Below are positions 55,289 through 64,000 of a DNA stretch of 64,000 bases, in pieces. Position 1 is the first letter of the stretch; every line of letters starts with the position of its first letter. This stretch comes from Streptomyces griseicoloratus (GTDB lineage Bacteria > Actinomycetota > Actinomycetes > Streptomycetales > Streptomycetaceae), in the NCBI RefSeq assembly GCF_014534645.1, contig NZ_JACVQF010000219.1:1-64000 (forward strand), written 5' to 3'. A program made the position numbers and the translations under genes. The notes below the pieces were generated by a model that saw nothing but the letters and a program-made list of their open reading frames with translations, was not told where the DNA came from and did not search any database.

Positions 55289-57333
55289 CGGAGCACCCGA
55301 CCTCCTTCGAACGCCCCCAGGCGGGCGCCGACCCCGTGGAACCCCCCGGGGCGCTGCGTCGTACCCCCGGAGCCGCGTTACCGGCACAGGGGCGGGCCGC
55401 GGAGCCGCCGGGCACGAATCCCGTGGGCGTCTTCGAACACTCCCAGCCGGGCGCCGAGCAGGCCGCCGAGCCCGACACGCACCGGCCGCGGCCCACGCCC
55501 GAGGGCGTCCCCGCGCAGCCGGGCGGGGAGCCCGCCGCGGCCGGCGGGGGAGCCGCGGGGCAGGACCGCCGGACGGGCCAGGACCGCCGTACCGGGCAGA
55601 ACCCGGCGCCGGGGCGGCCCACGCCCATGCGGCGGGACGGGGACCGGCTGCGGTTCGTGGGTGCCGCGACCCGGCGGATCGCCCGCGGCATGGACCTCGA
55701 CGAGATCGTGATGGGGCTGTGCCGGGCCACGGTGCCGACCTTCGCGGACGCCATCCTCGTCTATCTGCGCGAGCCGCTGCCGGTCGGCGACGAGCGGCCC
55801 ACCGGTCCCCTGGTGCTGCGGCTGCGCCGCACCGACCGGATACCGGCCGAGCGCGACACGGAGGGCGGGTTCATGCCCGCGGTCCAGCCGGAGCCCTCCG
55901 AGCTGGAGACGGTCGGCTCGGAACTGTGCGAGGTGCGGCCCGGCAGCGCGCTCGCCGAGGTGCTGCGCGGAGTGCGCCCGGTGTTCACCGACGCGCCCGC
56001 CGCCCGGGCCGCGCTGCCCGAGCTGATCGGCGAGGGCGGCGAGTTCGCCGTTCCCGGCGGTCAGCGGGCGATCCTCGCGCCGCTGCGCGGCCGGCGCCGG
56101 GTGATCGGGGCCGCCCTGTTCCTGCGCGGTCCCGAGCGCATCGCCTTCGAGGCCGACGACCTGCTCGTGGCCGCCCAGCTCGCCACGCACAGCGCGCTCG
56201 GCATCGACAAGGCGGTGCTGTACGGGCGTGAGGCGTACATCGCCGACGAGTTGCAGCGCACCATGCTGCCGGAGAACCTGCCGCGCTGCACCGGCGTGCG
56301 GCTGGCGTCCCGCTACCTGCCCGCCGCGGAGACCGCGCGGGTCGGCGGCGACTGGTACGACGCGATCCCGCTGCCCGGCAGCCGCGTCGCGCTGGTCGTC
56401 GGGGACGTCATGGGCCACTCCATGACCTCCGCGGCGATCATGGGTCAGTTGCGCACCACCGCGCAGACCCTCGCCGGGCTGGACCTGCCCCCGCAGGAGG
56501 TGCTGCACCACCTCGACGAACAGGCCCAGCGCCTCGGCACCGACCGCATGGCGACCTGTCTGTACGCCGTGTACGACCCGGTCTCGCACCGCATCACCAT
56601 CGCCAACGCGGGCCATCCGCCGCCGGTCCTGCTGCACCTGGGCGGCCGGGCGGAGGTGCTGCGGGTGCCGGCGGGCGCCCCGATCGGCGTCGGCGGGGTG
56701 GACTTCGAGGCCGTGGAGCTGGACGCGCCGGCCGGCGGGACGCTGCTGCTCTACACCGACGGGCTGGTGGAGTCCCGGCTGCGGGACGTGTGGACCGGCA
56801 TAGAGCAGCTGCGCGAGAAGCTGGCCGCGACCGCGCAGCTGACCGGGCCGGATCATCCGCCGCCGCTGGAGGCCCTGTGCGACGAGGTGCTGGACATGCT
56901 CGGGCCGGGCGACCGGGACGACGACATCGCGCTGCTCGCGGCCCGCTTCGACGGGATCGCGCCGAGTGACGTGGCGTACTGGTTCCTGGAGCCGGAGGAC
57001 GCCGCTCCCGGCCGGGCCCGGCGGCTGGCCCGGCGCGCGCTGGCCCGCTGGGGCCTGGAGGAGCTGACCGACTCGGTGGAGCTGCTGGTCAGCGAGGTCG
57101 TGACCAACGCGGTGCGGTACGCCTCCCGGCCGGTCACCCTGCGGCTGCTGCGCACCGACGTACTGCGCTGCGAGGTCGGCGACGACGTGCCGCAGCTGCC
57201 GCGGCTGCGGCAGGCACGCGCGACGGACGAGGGCGGGCGCGGGCTGTACCTGGTGAACCGGCTGGCCCGGCGCTGGGGTGCGACGCGGCTGAGCACGGGC
57301 AAGGTGGTCTGGTTCGAGCTGAACCGGGGCTGA
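55270..57333 (+). CDS. GAF-domain PP2C (SpoIIE-type) phosphatase with ATPase domain
   Basis: A cytoplasmic signalling protein of 687 residues: a disordered Pro/Gly/Ala-rich N terminus of about 120 residues, GAF domain (about 135-320), SpoIIE/PP2C phosphatase (about 335-560; RVGGDWYDAIPLPG, VVGDVMGHSM, IANAGHPPP, LYTDGLVESRL, DDDIALLAAR) and an RsbW-like ATPase (about 585-687; ELLVSEVVTNAVRYAS, TDEGGRGLYLVN). It has the same design as the gene at 18027 but without PAS domains. A 19-bp stem terminator follows. Confidence 0.9.
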   Translation: MDSTRVTEHPTSFERPQAGADPVEPPGALRRTPGAALPAQGRAAEPPGTNPVGVFEHSQPGAEQAAEPDTHRPRPTPEGVPAQPGGEPAAAGGGAAGQDRRTGQDRRTGQNPAPGRPTPMRRDGDRLRFVGAATRRIARGMDLDEIVMGLCRATVPTFADAILVYLREPLPVGDERPTGPLVLRLRRTDRIPAERDTEGGFMPAVQPEPSELETVGSELCEVRPGSALAEVLRGVRPVFTDAPAARAALPELIGEGGEFAVPGGQRAILAPLRGRRRVIGAALFLRGPERIAFEADDLLVAAQLATHSALGIDKAVLYGREAYIADELQRTMLPENLPRCTGVRLASRYLPAAETARVGGDWYDAIPLPGSRVALVVGDVMGHSMTSAAIMGQLRTTAQTLAGLDLPPQEVLHHLDEQAQRLGTDRMATCLYAVYDPVSHRITIANAGHPPPVLLHLGGRAEVLRVPAGAPIGVGGVDFEAVELDAPAGGTLLLYTDGLVESRLRDVWTGIEQLREKLAATAQLTGPDHPPPLEALCDEVLDMLGPGDRDDDIALLAARFDGIAPSDVAYWFLEPEDAAPGRARRLARRALARWGLEELTDSVELLVSEVVTNAVRYASRPVTLRLLRTDVLRCEVGDDVPQLPRLRQARATDEGGRGLYLVNRLARRWGATRLSTGKVVWFELNRG

Positions 57334-57341
57334 GCCGCGTA

Positions 57342-57385
57342 CGCCGGAGGGGGCGCCCGGTGCTCACCGGGCGCCCCCTCCGGCG
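57342..57385. terminator. long bidirectional terminator between phosphatase and PBP genes
   Basis: Bases 57342-57360 are perfectly complementary to 57367-57385, giving a 19-bp stem with a TGCTCA loop whose ends can also pair. It lies 9 bases after one stop codon and 11 after the convergent one. Confidence 0.95.
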
Positions 57386-57395
57386 TTCCTGTCGG

Positions 57396-59714
57396 CTACT
57401 GCCGCTGCCGGTCGTCGTCATCGCCGCCCGGGAAGAGCGGGTCCTCCGGCTCCGTCGACGCCCCTCCCGTCGGCGGTGCGGTCGACGGGCTGTTGGACGG
57501 GGACATCGTCGGCGACTCGGGCGGTTCCTCGGTCGTCGCCTCGTCGGACGGGGACTCGTCGACCGTGGCCTCGTCGGACGGCGACTCCTCGGCCGTGGTC
57601 TCGTCCGACGGCGACTGGGACGGCGACTGCGTGACCGTCGGCGAGGTGCTGGGCTTGACCGCGGCGCCCTGCTTGGTGTCCAGGTCGAACTCGGTGACCT
57701 CGTCCATGACGCCGAAGGTGTACGCCGCCCAGATCTCCGCCGGGAAACCACCGCCGTTGACGCGGTGGTCGACGCCGCCCGCCTTGTACATCGGGACCTG
57801 CGGGTGCGGTTCCTTGTCGTCCTCGCCGAACAGGCCGACCGTGGTGACGAGACCGGGTGTGAATCCGCTGAACCAGGCGGACTTGTTGTTGTCGGACGTA
57901 CCCGTCTTGCCGGCGACCTGCTGGCCGCGGCGCAGCGGGTTGTCCCGCACGGACTTCTTGGCCGTACCGTCGTCGACCACGCCGGTCAGCACGGACGTCA
58001 CCGTGTCGGCGGCCTCCCGGCTGATGACCTGCTCGCCGATCGGGTCGGGGAAGTCGACCTTGCGGGAGTTGTGCTCGACCGACTTGACGACGGCCGGGGT
58101 GACCTTCTTGCCGTGGTTGTCGAAGGTGGCGTAGACGCCGGCCATCTCCAGCGGGCTCGCGCCCATACTGCCCAGGGTCTGCGCGGGCACGGCCTCCATG
58201 CCCTCGGTCTCCATGCCGAGTTCGCCCGCGACCTTCACGACCTCGGACATGCCGACGTCGATGCCCATCTGCGCGAAGACGGAGTTGACGGACTCGTTCA
58301 TCGCCTTCTGGACGGTGATGGGGCCGTAGTCCACGTCGTCCTCGTTGGGCGGCGCGAAGCCGACCTCGCGGTCGCCGTCCATCGCCGGGCGCCTGCTCGT
58401 ACCGTCGTAGATCGTGTTGGCCGTGATCGGCACGCCGTCCTGGGTCTCGGCGTCCTGGTCGACGGCCGCGGCCAGGATCACGGGCTTGAAGGTGGAGGCC
58501 GGCTGGTAGTCGTCGCGGGTGGCGTTGTTCGTGTAGTGCTTGACGTAGTCGACACCGCCGTACATCGCCACGACGCCACCCGTCTTCGGGTCGACGGACA
58601 CGGCGCCCGCCTGGACGTCGGCGTCGACGTCGCGTTTGCCGGGGTCGAGCTTGCTGGTCAGCTGGGTCTGGACGGCCTTCTCCAGCGCCGCCTGCTTCTT
58701 CTTGTCGATGTTGAGCGTGACGGTCCAGCCGCCGGCGTCCACCATGGCGTCGGCCTGCTCGGCGTCCTCGGCGGTGCCCTGGGCGACGAGCCGCTCCTTG
58801 AGCGCGGTGTCGGCCGCCTCGACCAGGTAGCCGGTCTGGCCCTCCATCCCGGGGACGGGCTTGGGTTCCTCGGGCACCGGGAACTTCATGTTCCGGCGCT
58901 CGGCCGCGTCCAGCCACTTCATCTCGACCATGTTGTCGAGGACGTAGTTCCAGCGCTGCTGGACGAGCTTCTTGCCGGTGTCGCTGGCGATCGCCCAGTC
59001 GTACTGGTTCGGCGCCTGGAGCAGCGCGGCCAGGTAGGCGCCCTGCTCGACCGTCAGGTCCTCGGCGTCGACGCGGTAGTAGGCCTGGGCGGCGGCCTGG
59101 ATGCCGTAGGAGCTGCGGCCGTAGAAGCTGGTGTTGATGTATCCGGCGAGGATGTAGTCCTTGGACTTCTCCCGGTCCAGCTTCAGGGAGATGACCAGCT
59201 CCTTCAGCTTGCGGGAGACGGTCTGGTCCTGCGTCAGGTAGTAGTTCTTGACGTACTGCTGGGTGATCGTCGAGCCGCCCTGCGCGCCCTTGCCGGAGAG
59301 CGTGTTCAGGATGCCGCGCGCGGTGCCCTTGAGGTCGACGCCGGCGTCCTTGTAGAAGGTCTTGTTCTCGGCGGCGACGAAGGTGTGCTGGACGTCCTTG
59401 GGGACCTTGGCCAGGTCGACGATCTCGCGGTTGTAGCCCTTGCGGGCCATGATCGAGCCGTCGCTGTACTTGTAGACGTTGCCCTGGGAGTCGGCGTCCT
59501 CGTTGCCCGCTGCGGGGATGTCGATCATCAGGTACAGCACGATGAAGCCGCCCATGGCGAGCAGGCACAGGCCGAAGAACGTGCCGAGGATCTTCTTCCA
59601 GGTGAACAGCCGGCGTATGCCGGTCTTCCCGTCCGCGCGCGACGAGCGGCGGCGTTTCGGCGCCGCGCGGCGGCCACCGCGCTGTCGCGCTCTTCTCTCT
59701 TCCGCTCGTCCCAT
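57396..59714 (-). CDS. class A penicillin-binding protein (glycosyltransferase/transpeptidase)
   Basis: A bifunctional cell-wall synthase of 772 residues. A basic cytoplasmic tail (1-40), one helix (IVLYLM-type, about 42-66), GT51 domain (about 85-265) with the catalytic Glu in AAENKTFYKDAGVD and GGSTITQQYVKN, and a transpeptidase domain (about 345-640) with SxxK in PASTFKP, SVN in NESVNSVF and KTGT in AGKTGTSD. The C-terminal tail repeats acidic Ser/Thr/Pro/Glu blocks (ESPSDEATVDESPSDEATTE), likely wall-spanning. It resembles PonA-type proteins of actinobacteria. ATG at 59714. Confidence 0.95.
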   Translation of the reverse strand: MGRAEERRARQRGGRRAAPKRRRSSRADGKTGIRRLFTWKKILGTFFGLCLLAMGGFIVLYLMIDIPAAGNEDADSQGNVYKYSDGSIMARKGYNREIVDLAKVPKDVQHTFVAAENKTFYKDAGVDLKGTARGILNTLSGKGAQGGSTITQQYVKNYYLTQDQTVSRKLKELVISLKLDREKSKDYILAGYINTSFYGRSSYGIQAAAQAYYRVDAEDLTVEQGAYLAALLQAPNQYDWAIASDTGKKLVQQRWNYVLDNMVEMKWLDAAERRNMKFPVPEEPKPVPGMEGQTGYLVEAADTALKERLVAQGTAEDAEQADAMVDAGGWTVTLNIDKKKQAALEKAVQTQLTSKLDPGKRDVDADVQAGAVSVDPKTGGVVAMYGGVDYVKHYTNNATRDDYQPASTFKPVILAAAVDQDAETQDGVPITANTIYDGTSRRPAMDGDREVGFAPPNEDDVDYGPITVQKAMNESVNSVFAQMGIDVGMSEVVKVAGELGMETEGMEAVPAQTLGSMGASPLEMAGVYATFDNHGKKVTPAVVKSVEHNSRKVDFPDPIGEQVISREAADTVTSVLTGVVDDGTAKKSVRDNPLRRGQQVAGKTGTSDNNKSAWFSGFTPGLVTTVGLFGEDDKEPHPQVPMYKAGGVDHRVNGGGFPAEIWAAYTFGVMDEVTEFDLDTKQGAAVKPSTSPTVTQSPSQSPSDETTAEESPSDEATVDESPSDEATTEEPPESPTMSPSNSPSTAPPTGGASTEPEDPLFPGGDDDDRQRQ

Positions 59715-59907
59715 GAGTCCGATCCGCTCCGATTCGGTCGTGTGTGCTCACCCGTCACACAGGTTCGCCACTCGGGTCAGCTCAGAAAACTAACACCGGG
59801 AGATATGACAAACGGCTGCGGATCCGGCCTTGTACGGACGTGAGAATCAGCACCCGCTCCATGGGAACCGACGTACGAGAGGGGTTCAGGGTTGCCGTGT
59901 ACGGGTA

Positions 59908-59921
59908 AAGTGATATCACTT
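59908..59921. promoter_or_regulatory. perfect 14-bp palindrome upstream of the SPFH/RHH operon
   Basis: AAGTGATATCACTT (59908-59921) is completely symmetric and sits in a short A/T-rich patch 62 bases before the SPFH start. A TAAAGT box overlaps its left arm. The second gene of the operon encodes a ribbon-helix-helix protein, the sort of dimer that binds such sites, so autoregulation is likely. Confidence 0.75.
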
Positions 59922-59983
59922 AGCTAGACCAGAGATAGATGGCGAGAGCGCCGGAGACAACCGGCGAGAACGGGGGATCCCTC

Positions 59984-60922
59984 ATGTCCACACACGACAC
60001 GTCGCAGGTCACCGCGGATGTGCCCGAGATGCCGGCCCCACGGGTCCGGGAGTTCACGGCGCACAGCATCGGCGGCGGGCTGGCGCTGCTGCTGGGCCTG
60101 GTCGGGCTGCTGGCCGGCGCCGGCCTGATCGTCGCCGCGACCGCGGTGTCGGCGACCGGCGCCAAGGCGGCGCTGATCATCGCGGGCATCCTGGTCGCGC
60201 TGGCCGCGTTCCTCGCGATGTGCGGCCTGAACATGGTGGCGCCGGGCGAGGCACGGGTCGTGCAGCTCTTCGGGCGGTACCGGGGCACCATCCGGCAGGA
60301 CGGGCTGCGCTGGGTGAACCCCCTGACCTCCCGCAGGAAGATCTCGACGCGGGTGCGCAACCACGAGACGGCCGTCCTGAAGGTGAACGACGCCTACGGC
60401 AACCCGATCGAGCTGGCCGCCGTGGTGGTGTGGCGGGTCGAGGACACCGCCCAGGCGACCTTCGAGGTGGACGACTACGTCGAGTTCGTCTCCACCCAGA
60501 CCGAGGCGGCCGTGCGGCACATCGCCATCGAGTACCCCTACGACGCCCATGACGAGGACGGCCTGTCGCTGCGCGGCAACGCCGAGGAGATCACCGAGAA
60601 GCTCGCCGTCGAGCTCCACGCGCGCGTGGAGGCGGCCGGTGTGCAGATCATCGAGTCCCGCTTCACGCACCTCGCCTACGCCCCGGAGATCGCCTCCGCG
60701 ATGCTCCAGCGGCAGCAGGCCGGCGCGGTGGTCGCGGCGCGGCGGCAGATCGTGGACGGGGCGGTCGGGATGGTCGAGGCGGCGCTCGCCCGGATCACCG
60801 AGCAGGACATCGTGGAGCTGGACGGCGAGCGCAAGGCGGCGATGGTGTCCAACCTGATGGTCGTGCTGTGCGGGGACCGCTCCGCGCAGCCGGTCCTGAA
60901 CACGGGGACGCTCTACCAGTGA
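59984..60922 (+). CDS. SPFH/band-7 domain membrane protein
   Basis: A stomatin/flotillin-like protein of 312 residues. Two hydrophobic stretches near the N terminus (about 32-55, 60-82) precede the SPFH domain (about 85-285), with family phrases [47 protein letters not shown] and [28 protein letters not shown] proteins form ring scaffolds at the membrane; the partner here is unknown. ATG at 59984 with GGGGGA upstream is preferred to the ATG at 59939. It overlaps the downstream gene by four bases. Confidence 0.92.
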   Translation: MSTHDTSQVTADVPEMPAPRVREFTAHSIGGGLALLLGLVGLLAGAGLIVAATAVSATGAKAALIIAGILVALAAFLAMCGLNMVAPGEARVVQLFGRYRGTIRQDGLRWVNPLTSRRKISTRVRNHETAVLKVNDAYGNPIELAAVVVWRVEDTAQATFEVDDYVEFVSTQTEAAVRHIAIEYPYDAHDEDGLSLRGNAEEITEKLAVELHARVEAAGVQIIESRFTHLAYAPEIASAMLQRQQAGAVVAARRQIVDGAVGMVEAALARITEQDIVELDGERKAAMVSNLMVVLCGDRSAQPVLNTGTLYQ

Positions 60923-61173
60923 CCGATCCCTCCGAGGGCCCGGCCCCCAAGCGCCGGCCGCAGCAGCGCAAGCAGGTGCTGCTGCGGCTGGACCCGCTGG
61001 TGTACGAGGCGCTGGCCCGCTGGGCCGGCGACGAGCTGCGCTCGGCCAACGCGCAGATCGAGTTCCTGCTCCGCAGGGCGCTCGCGGAGGCCGGGCGCCT
61101 GCCCGGCGAGGCGGGCCCGATGCCGCGCCGCGGCCGGCCGCCCGGGGGCACGACCCCCGGGCCGCCGTCGTAG
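60919..61173 (+). CDS. ribbon-helix-helix DNA-binding protein
   Basis: A small protein of 84 residues with an Arc/MetJ-like fold: the beta strand QVLLRLDPLV, helix A DPLVYEALARWAGDEL, and helix B SANAQIEFLLRRALAEAGR, followed by a basic Pro/Gly-rich tail. The GTG start overlaps the SPFH stop. The pairing of an SPFH gene with this type of protein recurs in Streptomyces. It is the likely binder of the palindrome upstream of the operon. Confidence 0.85.
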   Translation: MTDPSEGPAPKRRPQQRKQVLLRLDPLVYEALARWAGDELRSANAQIEFLLRRALAEAGRLPGEAGPMPRRGRPPGGTTPGPPS

Positions 61174-61238
61174 CGGAACCGTGACAAACGGCCTTGACCT
61201 GGAGCCCGGTACCCCCCGCCACGACCTCTGCACTCGGC

Positions 61239-61271
61239 GTATACACCCCACGTATACACCGTGTGTAGAGT
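61239..61271 (+). promoter_or_regulatory. operator and -10 of the leaderless padR gene
   Basis: GTATACACC occurs twice (61239-61247, 61252-61260), the second running into an imperfect inverted repeat TACACCGTGTGTA (61255-61267). TAGAGT (61266-61271) is six bases before the padR ATG, which indicates a leaderless transcript. Repressor sites over the promoter fit autoregulation. Confidence 0.6.
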
Positions 61272-61277
61272 GCTGGC

Positions 61278-61805
61278 ATGTCCATCGGTCACACCCTCCT
61301 GGGGCTCCTTGAGTCCGGGCCGCGTCACGGTTACGACCTGAAGCGCGCGTTCGACGAGAAGTTCGGTCACGACCGGCCGCTGCACTACGGCCAGGTCTAC
61401 TCGACCATGTCCCGCCTCCTGAAGAACGGCCTCGTCGTCGTCGACGGCATCGAGGCGGGCGGCGGTCCCGAGCGCAAGCGGTACGCCATCACCGACGCCG
61501 GCATCACCGACGTGGCGCAGTGGCTCGCCACGCCGGAGAAGCCGGAGCCGTACCTGCAGTCGACCCTGTACACCAAGGTCGTCCTCGCCCTGCTCACCCA
61601 CCGCGACGCGGCCGACATCCTCGACACCCAGCGTTCGGAGCACCTGCGCTCCATGCGGATCCTCACCGACCGCAAGCGCAAGGGCGACCTCGCCGACCAG
61701 CTCATCTGCGACCACGCCCTGTTCCACCTGGAGGCGGACCTGCGCTGGCTGGAGCTGACCGCGGCGCGCCTGGACAAGCTCCGTGAGGCGGTGGCCGCCC
61801 AGTGA
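61278..61805 (+). CDS. PadR-family transcriptional regulator
   Basis: A PadR regulator of 175 residues. The N-terminal winged helix (about 1-80) has LLGLLESGPRHGYDLKRAFDE and PLHYGQVYSTMSRLLKNGLVVVDG; the C-terminal helices (about 95-175) form the dimer arm, as in the Vir_act_alpha_C type. No ribosome site precedes the ATG at 61278, but a -10 box does. The stop overlaps the ABC ATPase start (GTGA), so the regulator and transporter are one operon, typical of drug or peptide exporters. Confidence 0.93.
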   Translation: MSIGHTLLGLLESGPRHGYDLKRAFDEKFGHDRPLHYGQVYSTMSRLLKNGLVVVDGIEAGGGPERKRYAITDAGITDVAQWLATPEKPEPYLQSTLYTKVVLALLTHRDAADILDTQRSEHLRSMRILTDRKRKGDLADQLICDHALFHLEADLRWLELTAARLDKLREAVAAQ

Positions 61806-62491
61806 CCGCCCCCGCCGGATCGCTGCTCGCCGCCGAGCGGCTGCGCAAGGCCTACGGCCCGACCCTCGCCCTCGACGGCGCCGAGTTCTCCATCCACCCC
61901 GGCGAGGTCGTCGCCGTCATGGGCCCGTCCGGGTCCGGCAAGTCGACGCTGCTGCACTGCCTCGCCGGGATCGTGACGCCCGACTCCGGGACGATCACGT
62001 ACGACGGGCGGGAGCTGTCCGCCATGGGCGACGCCCGGCGCAGCGCGCTGCGCCGCAGCGAGTTCGGGTTCGTGTTCCAGTTCGGGCAGCTCGTGCCGGA
62101 GCTGACCTGCGTGGAGAACGTCGCCCTGCCGCTGCGGCTGAACGGCACGCCCCGCAAGGAGGCCGAGCGGGCCGCGCTCGGCTGGATGGAGCGGCTGGAG
62201 GTCGACGACCTGGCGAAACAGCGGCCGGGCGAGGTCTCCGGCGGCCAGGGGCAGCGCGTCGCCGTGGCCCGTGCCCTGGTCACGGGCCCGCGCGTGGTCT
62301 TCGCCGACGAGCCCACCGGCGCGCTCGACTCGCTCAACGGCGAACGCGTGATGGAGCTGCTGACGGAGGCCGCCCGGTCCACCAACGCCGCCGTCGTGCT
62401 CGTCACCCACGAGGCGCGGGTGGCCGCCTACTCCGACCGCGAGATCGTCGTACGGGACGGGAAGTCCCGGGACATGGAGCGCGCCCTGTGA
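61802..62491 (+). CDS. ABC exporter ATPase (MacB/LolD type)
   Basis: An ATPase of 229 residues. Walker A GPSGSGKSTLLHCLAG, Q-loop FVFQFGQLVPEL, signature VSGGQGQRVAVARAL, Walker B and D-loop VVFADEPTGALDS, H-loop VTHEARVAA are all intact. It belongs to the MacB/LolD group that pairs with FtsX-like permeases, and the next gene is one. GTG overlaps the padR stop; its own stop overlaps the permease GTG in the same way. Confidence 0.94.
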   Translation: MTAPAGSLLAAERLRKAYGPTLALDGAEFSIHPGEVVAVMGPSGSGKSTLLHCLAGIVTPDSGTITYDGRELSAMGDARRSALRRSEFGFVFQFGQLVPELTCVENVALPLRLNGTPRKEAERAALGWMERLEVDDLAKQRPGEVSGGQGQRVAVARALVTGPRVVFADEPTGALDSLNGERVMELLTEAARSTNAAVVLVTHEARVAAYSDREIVVRDGKSRDMERAL

Positions 62492-64000
62492 ACGCGCTGC
62501 AGTGGACCCGCGACCTGGCCATGGGCGTGCGGTTCGCGCTCACCGGCGGGCGCGAGGGCTGGACCCGGGCCCTGCTGACGGCCGTCGGCGTCGGGCTCGG
62601 GGTGGCGCTGCTGCTGCTGACGACGGCGATACCGAACGCGCTCGCCGTCCGGCACGAGAGGGAGGCCGCCCGCACGGACATCACCTTCGTCGACTCCGCG
62701 CCCCTGTCCCGGGCGGACGACACGCTCCTGGTCGCCAATGTCGGCACGGACTTCCGTGACGAGTCCGTCCGGGGCCGCGAGCTGGAGCCGGAGGGACCGC
62801 GGGCGCCGCTCCCGCCCGGTGTGGCGGAGTTCCCGGCGAAGGGCGAGATGGTCGTCTCCCCGGCGCTGAAGGAGCTCCTGGAATCGGACTCCGGGAAGCT
62901 GCTCCGCGAGCGGCTGCCGGACCGGATCGCCGGCACCATCGCCGAGGAAGGGCTGATCGGCTCCTCCGAACTCGCCTTCTACCGGGGCGCCGACGGGCTC
63001 GCCGCGCATCTCGGCAGCGGGAGGGTCACGCGGATCGACCATTTCGGCGAGGCCGACGAGCGTGAGCCGCTGGACCCGGTGCTGCTGCTGCTCGTCGTCG
63101 TCATGCTCGTCGTCCTGCTGATGCCGGTGGCCGTGTTCATCGCCACGGCCGTGCGGTTCGGCGGCGAACGGCGCGACCGGCGGCTGGCGGCGCTGCGGCT
63201 CGTCGGCTCGGACAGCCGGATGACCCGGCGGATCGCCGCCGGCGAGGCGATGGCCGGGGCGGTCCTCGGGCTGCTCTTCGGTGCCGGGTTCTTCCTGATC
63301 GGGCGGCAGCTCGCGGGACACGCCGAGGTGTGGCACGTCAGCGTGTTCCCGAGCTACCTCGACCCCTCGCCCGCACTGGCCCTGCTGGTGGCGGTGACGG
63401 TGCCGGCGGCGGCGGTGCTGGTGACGCTGTTCGCGCTGCGCGGGGTGGTCATCGAACCGCTCGGCGTGGTGCGCACGGCCAGGCCCGCACGGCGCCGGCT
63501 GTGGTGGCGGCTGCTGCTGCCGCTGGGCGGCCTCGCGATGCTCTACCCGATGTTCGGCCAGGGCAACGACGACGGGGAGTTCAACCAGTACCTGGTGGTG
63601 GGCGGCGTCGTCCTGCTGCTGGTCGGCGTGACCGCGCTGCTGCCGTGGCTGGTGGAACGGGTCGTCACGCGACTCGGCACGGGCGGGGTGTCCTGGCAAC
63701 TGGCGGTGCGCCGCCTCCAGGTGAGCAGCGGCACCTCGGCCCGCACGGTCAACGGCATCGCGGTCGCCGTCGCCGGCGCGATCGCGCTGCAGATGCTGCT
63801 CGCGGGCGTCGACGGCGACTACACGAAGGACACCGCGTACGACGTCACGCGCGCGCAGATGCAGGTGAGTCTGCCGGAGGACGTGCCGGTCACCTCGGCC
63901 GCCGCGAAGTTCGGGCGCACGAAGGGCGTCCGGGGCGTGGACGCGTACTCCGAGGGCTACCTGGGCGACCGCCGCGAGGATCCGGAGCGGAGCACCATGC
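62488..64000 (+). CDS. FtsX-like ABC permease, cut by window edge
   Basis: At least 504 residues of an FtsX/MacB-type permease. The first helix (LLTAVGVGLGVALLLLTTAI), an outside segment to about residue 190, then three helices near 195-220, 245-265 and 290-315 in the DPVLLLLVVVMLVVLLMP to VTVPAAAVLVTLFALRGVV stretch, and a second set from about residue 335 (LWWRLLLPLGGLAMLYP) followed by a repeat-like start WQLAVRRLQVSSGTSARTVNGI. This doubling is typical of large actinobacterial exporters with two FtsX cores. The C-terminal part is outside the window. GTG at 62488 overlaps the ATPase stop. Confidence 0.92.
   Translation, partial: MNALQWTRDLAMGVRFALTGGREGWTRALLTAVGVGLGVALLLLTTAIPNALAVRHEREAARTDITFVDSAPLSRADDTLLVANVGTDFRDESVRGRELEPEGPRAPLPPGVAEFPAKGEMVVSPALKELLESDSGKLLRERLPDRIAGTIAEEGLIGSSELAFYRGADGLAAHLGSGRVTRIDHFGEADEREPLDPVLLLLVVVMLVVLLMPVAVFIATAVRFGGERRDRRLAALRLVGSDSRMTRRIAAGEAMAGAVLGLLFGAGFFLIGRQLAGHAEVWHVSVFPSYLDPSPALALLVAVTVPAAAVLVTLFALRGVVIEPLGVVRTARPARRRLWWRLLLPLGGLAMLYPMFGQGNDDGEFNQYLVVGGVVLLLVGVTALLPWLVERVVTRLGTGGVSWQLAVRRLQVSSGTSARTVNGIAVAVAGAIALQMLLAGVDGDYTKDTAYDVTRAQMQVSLPEDVPVTSAAAKFGRTKGVRGVDAYSEGYLGDRREDPERSTM

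Noticed and set aside
59939-59983. Upstream ATG for the SPFH gene
   Set aside because: It follows the palindrome without a ribosome site; the ATG at 59984 has one and gives the family-like N terminus.

Overview
The window is GC-rich, with strong GC bias at third codon positions, many GTG starts and Gram-positive core families (WhiB-like, DUF1707, DUF4245, SpoIIE-type phosphatases, polyphosphate glucokinase). This is a Streptomyces chromosome arm-to-core segment. Gene content and order (bldK-like operon, typA, sdh, then ychF, ppgK, ispH, xseA/B, glpX, WhiB-like, two fumarases) match from memory the S. coelicolor SCO5116-to-SCO5040 interval read backwards. That recollection was not checked by alignment.

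Left part (1-22 kb): a five-gene oligopeptide ABC importer on the minus strand in the BldK order (permease, lipoprotein, permease, two ATPases, the last cut by the window edge); typA with a canonical terminator; a peptide-type solute-binding lipoprotein with a large charged insert; a small-protein/membrane-anchor/sdhA/sdhB operon of the actinobacterial Sdh1 type; a membrane-anchored GH18-like protein with a 27-bp repeat; a protein that looks like a TPM-family protein without its TPM domain; a PAS/GAF/PP2C/ATPase phosphatase followed by a decayed duplicate of its own 3' end; an RsbW-like kinase; a Nudix hydrolase and a SPOR-like peptide.

Accessory middle (22-40 kb): a GntR/UTRA regulator, a DUF4190 membrane protein, a serpin convergent with a secreted subtilase, a divergent SDR/LysR pair, and an AA10 chitin-active monooxygenase divergent from a DoxX gene, with three DasR-type operators between them. 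Next comes a seven-gene biosynthetic operon (31488-39632): P450, UbiA prenyltransferase, UbiE-type methyltransferase, adenylation-thiolation protein, thioesterase, second P450 and a DUF711 protein. Most junctions are 4-base start/stop overlaps. I recognise no known product; it looks like a carrier-bound beta-hydroxylation unit joined to prenylation and methylation. In S. coelicolor the syntenic slot holds the actinorhodin cluster.

Right part (40-64 kb): housekeeping genes ychF, ppgK, ispH, an APC permease followed by a hairpin repeat array, xseA/xseB, a malonic-semialdehyde-reductase-family gene, glpX, a WhiB-like regulator, class I and class II fumarases, a second PP2C/ATPase phosphatase, a bifunctional penicillin-binding protein, an SPFH gene coupled to a ribbon-helix-helix gene behind a perfect 14-bp palindrome, and a PadR/ABC transporter operon cut by the right edge.

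No rRNA, tRNA, CRISPR, transposase or phage gene was seen.
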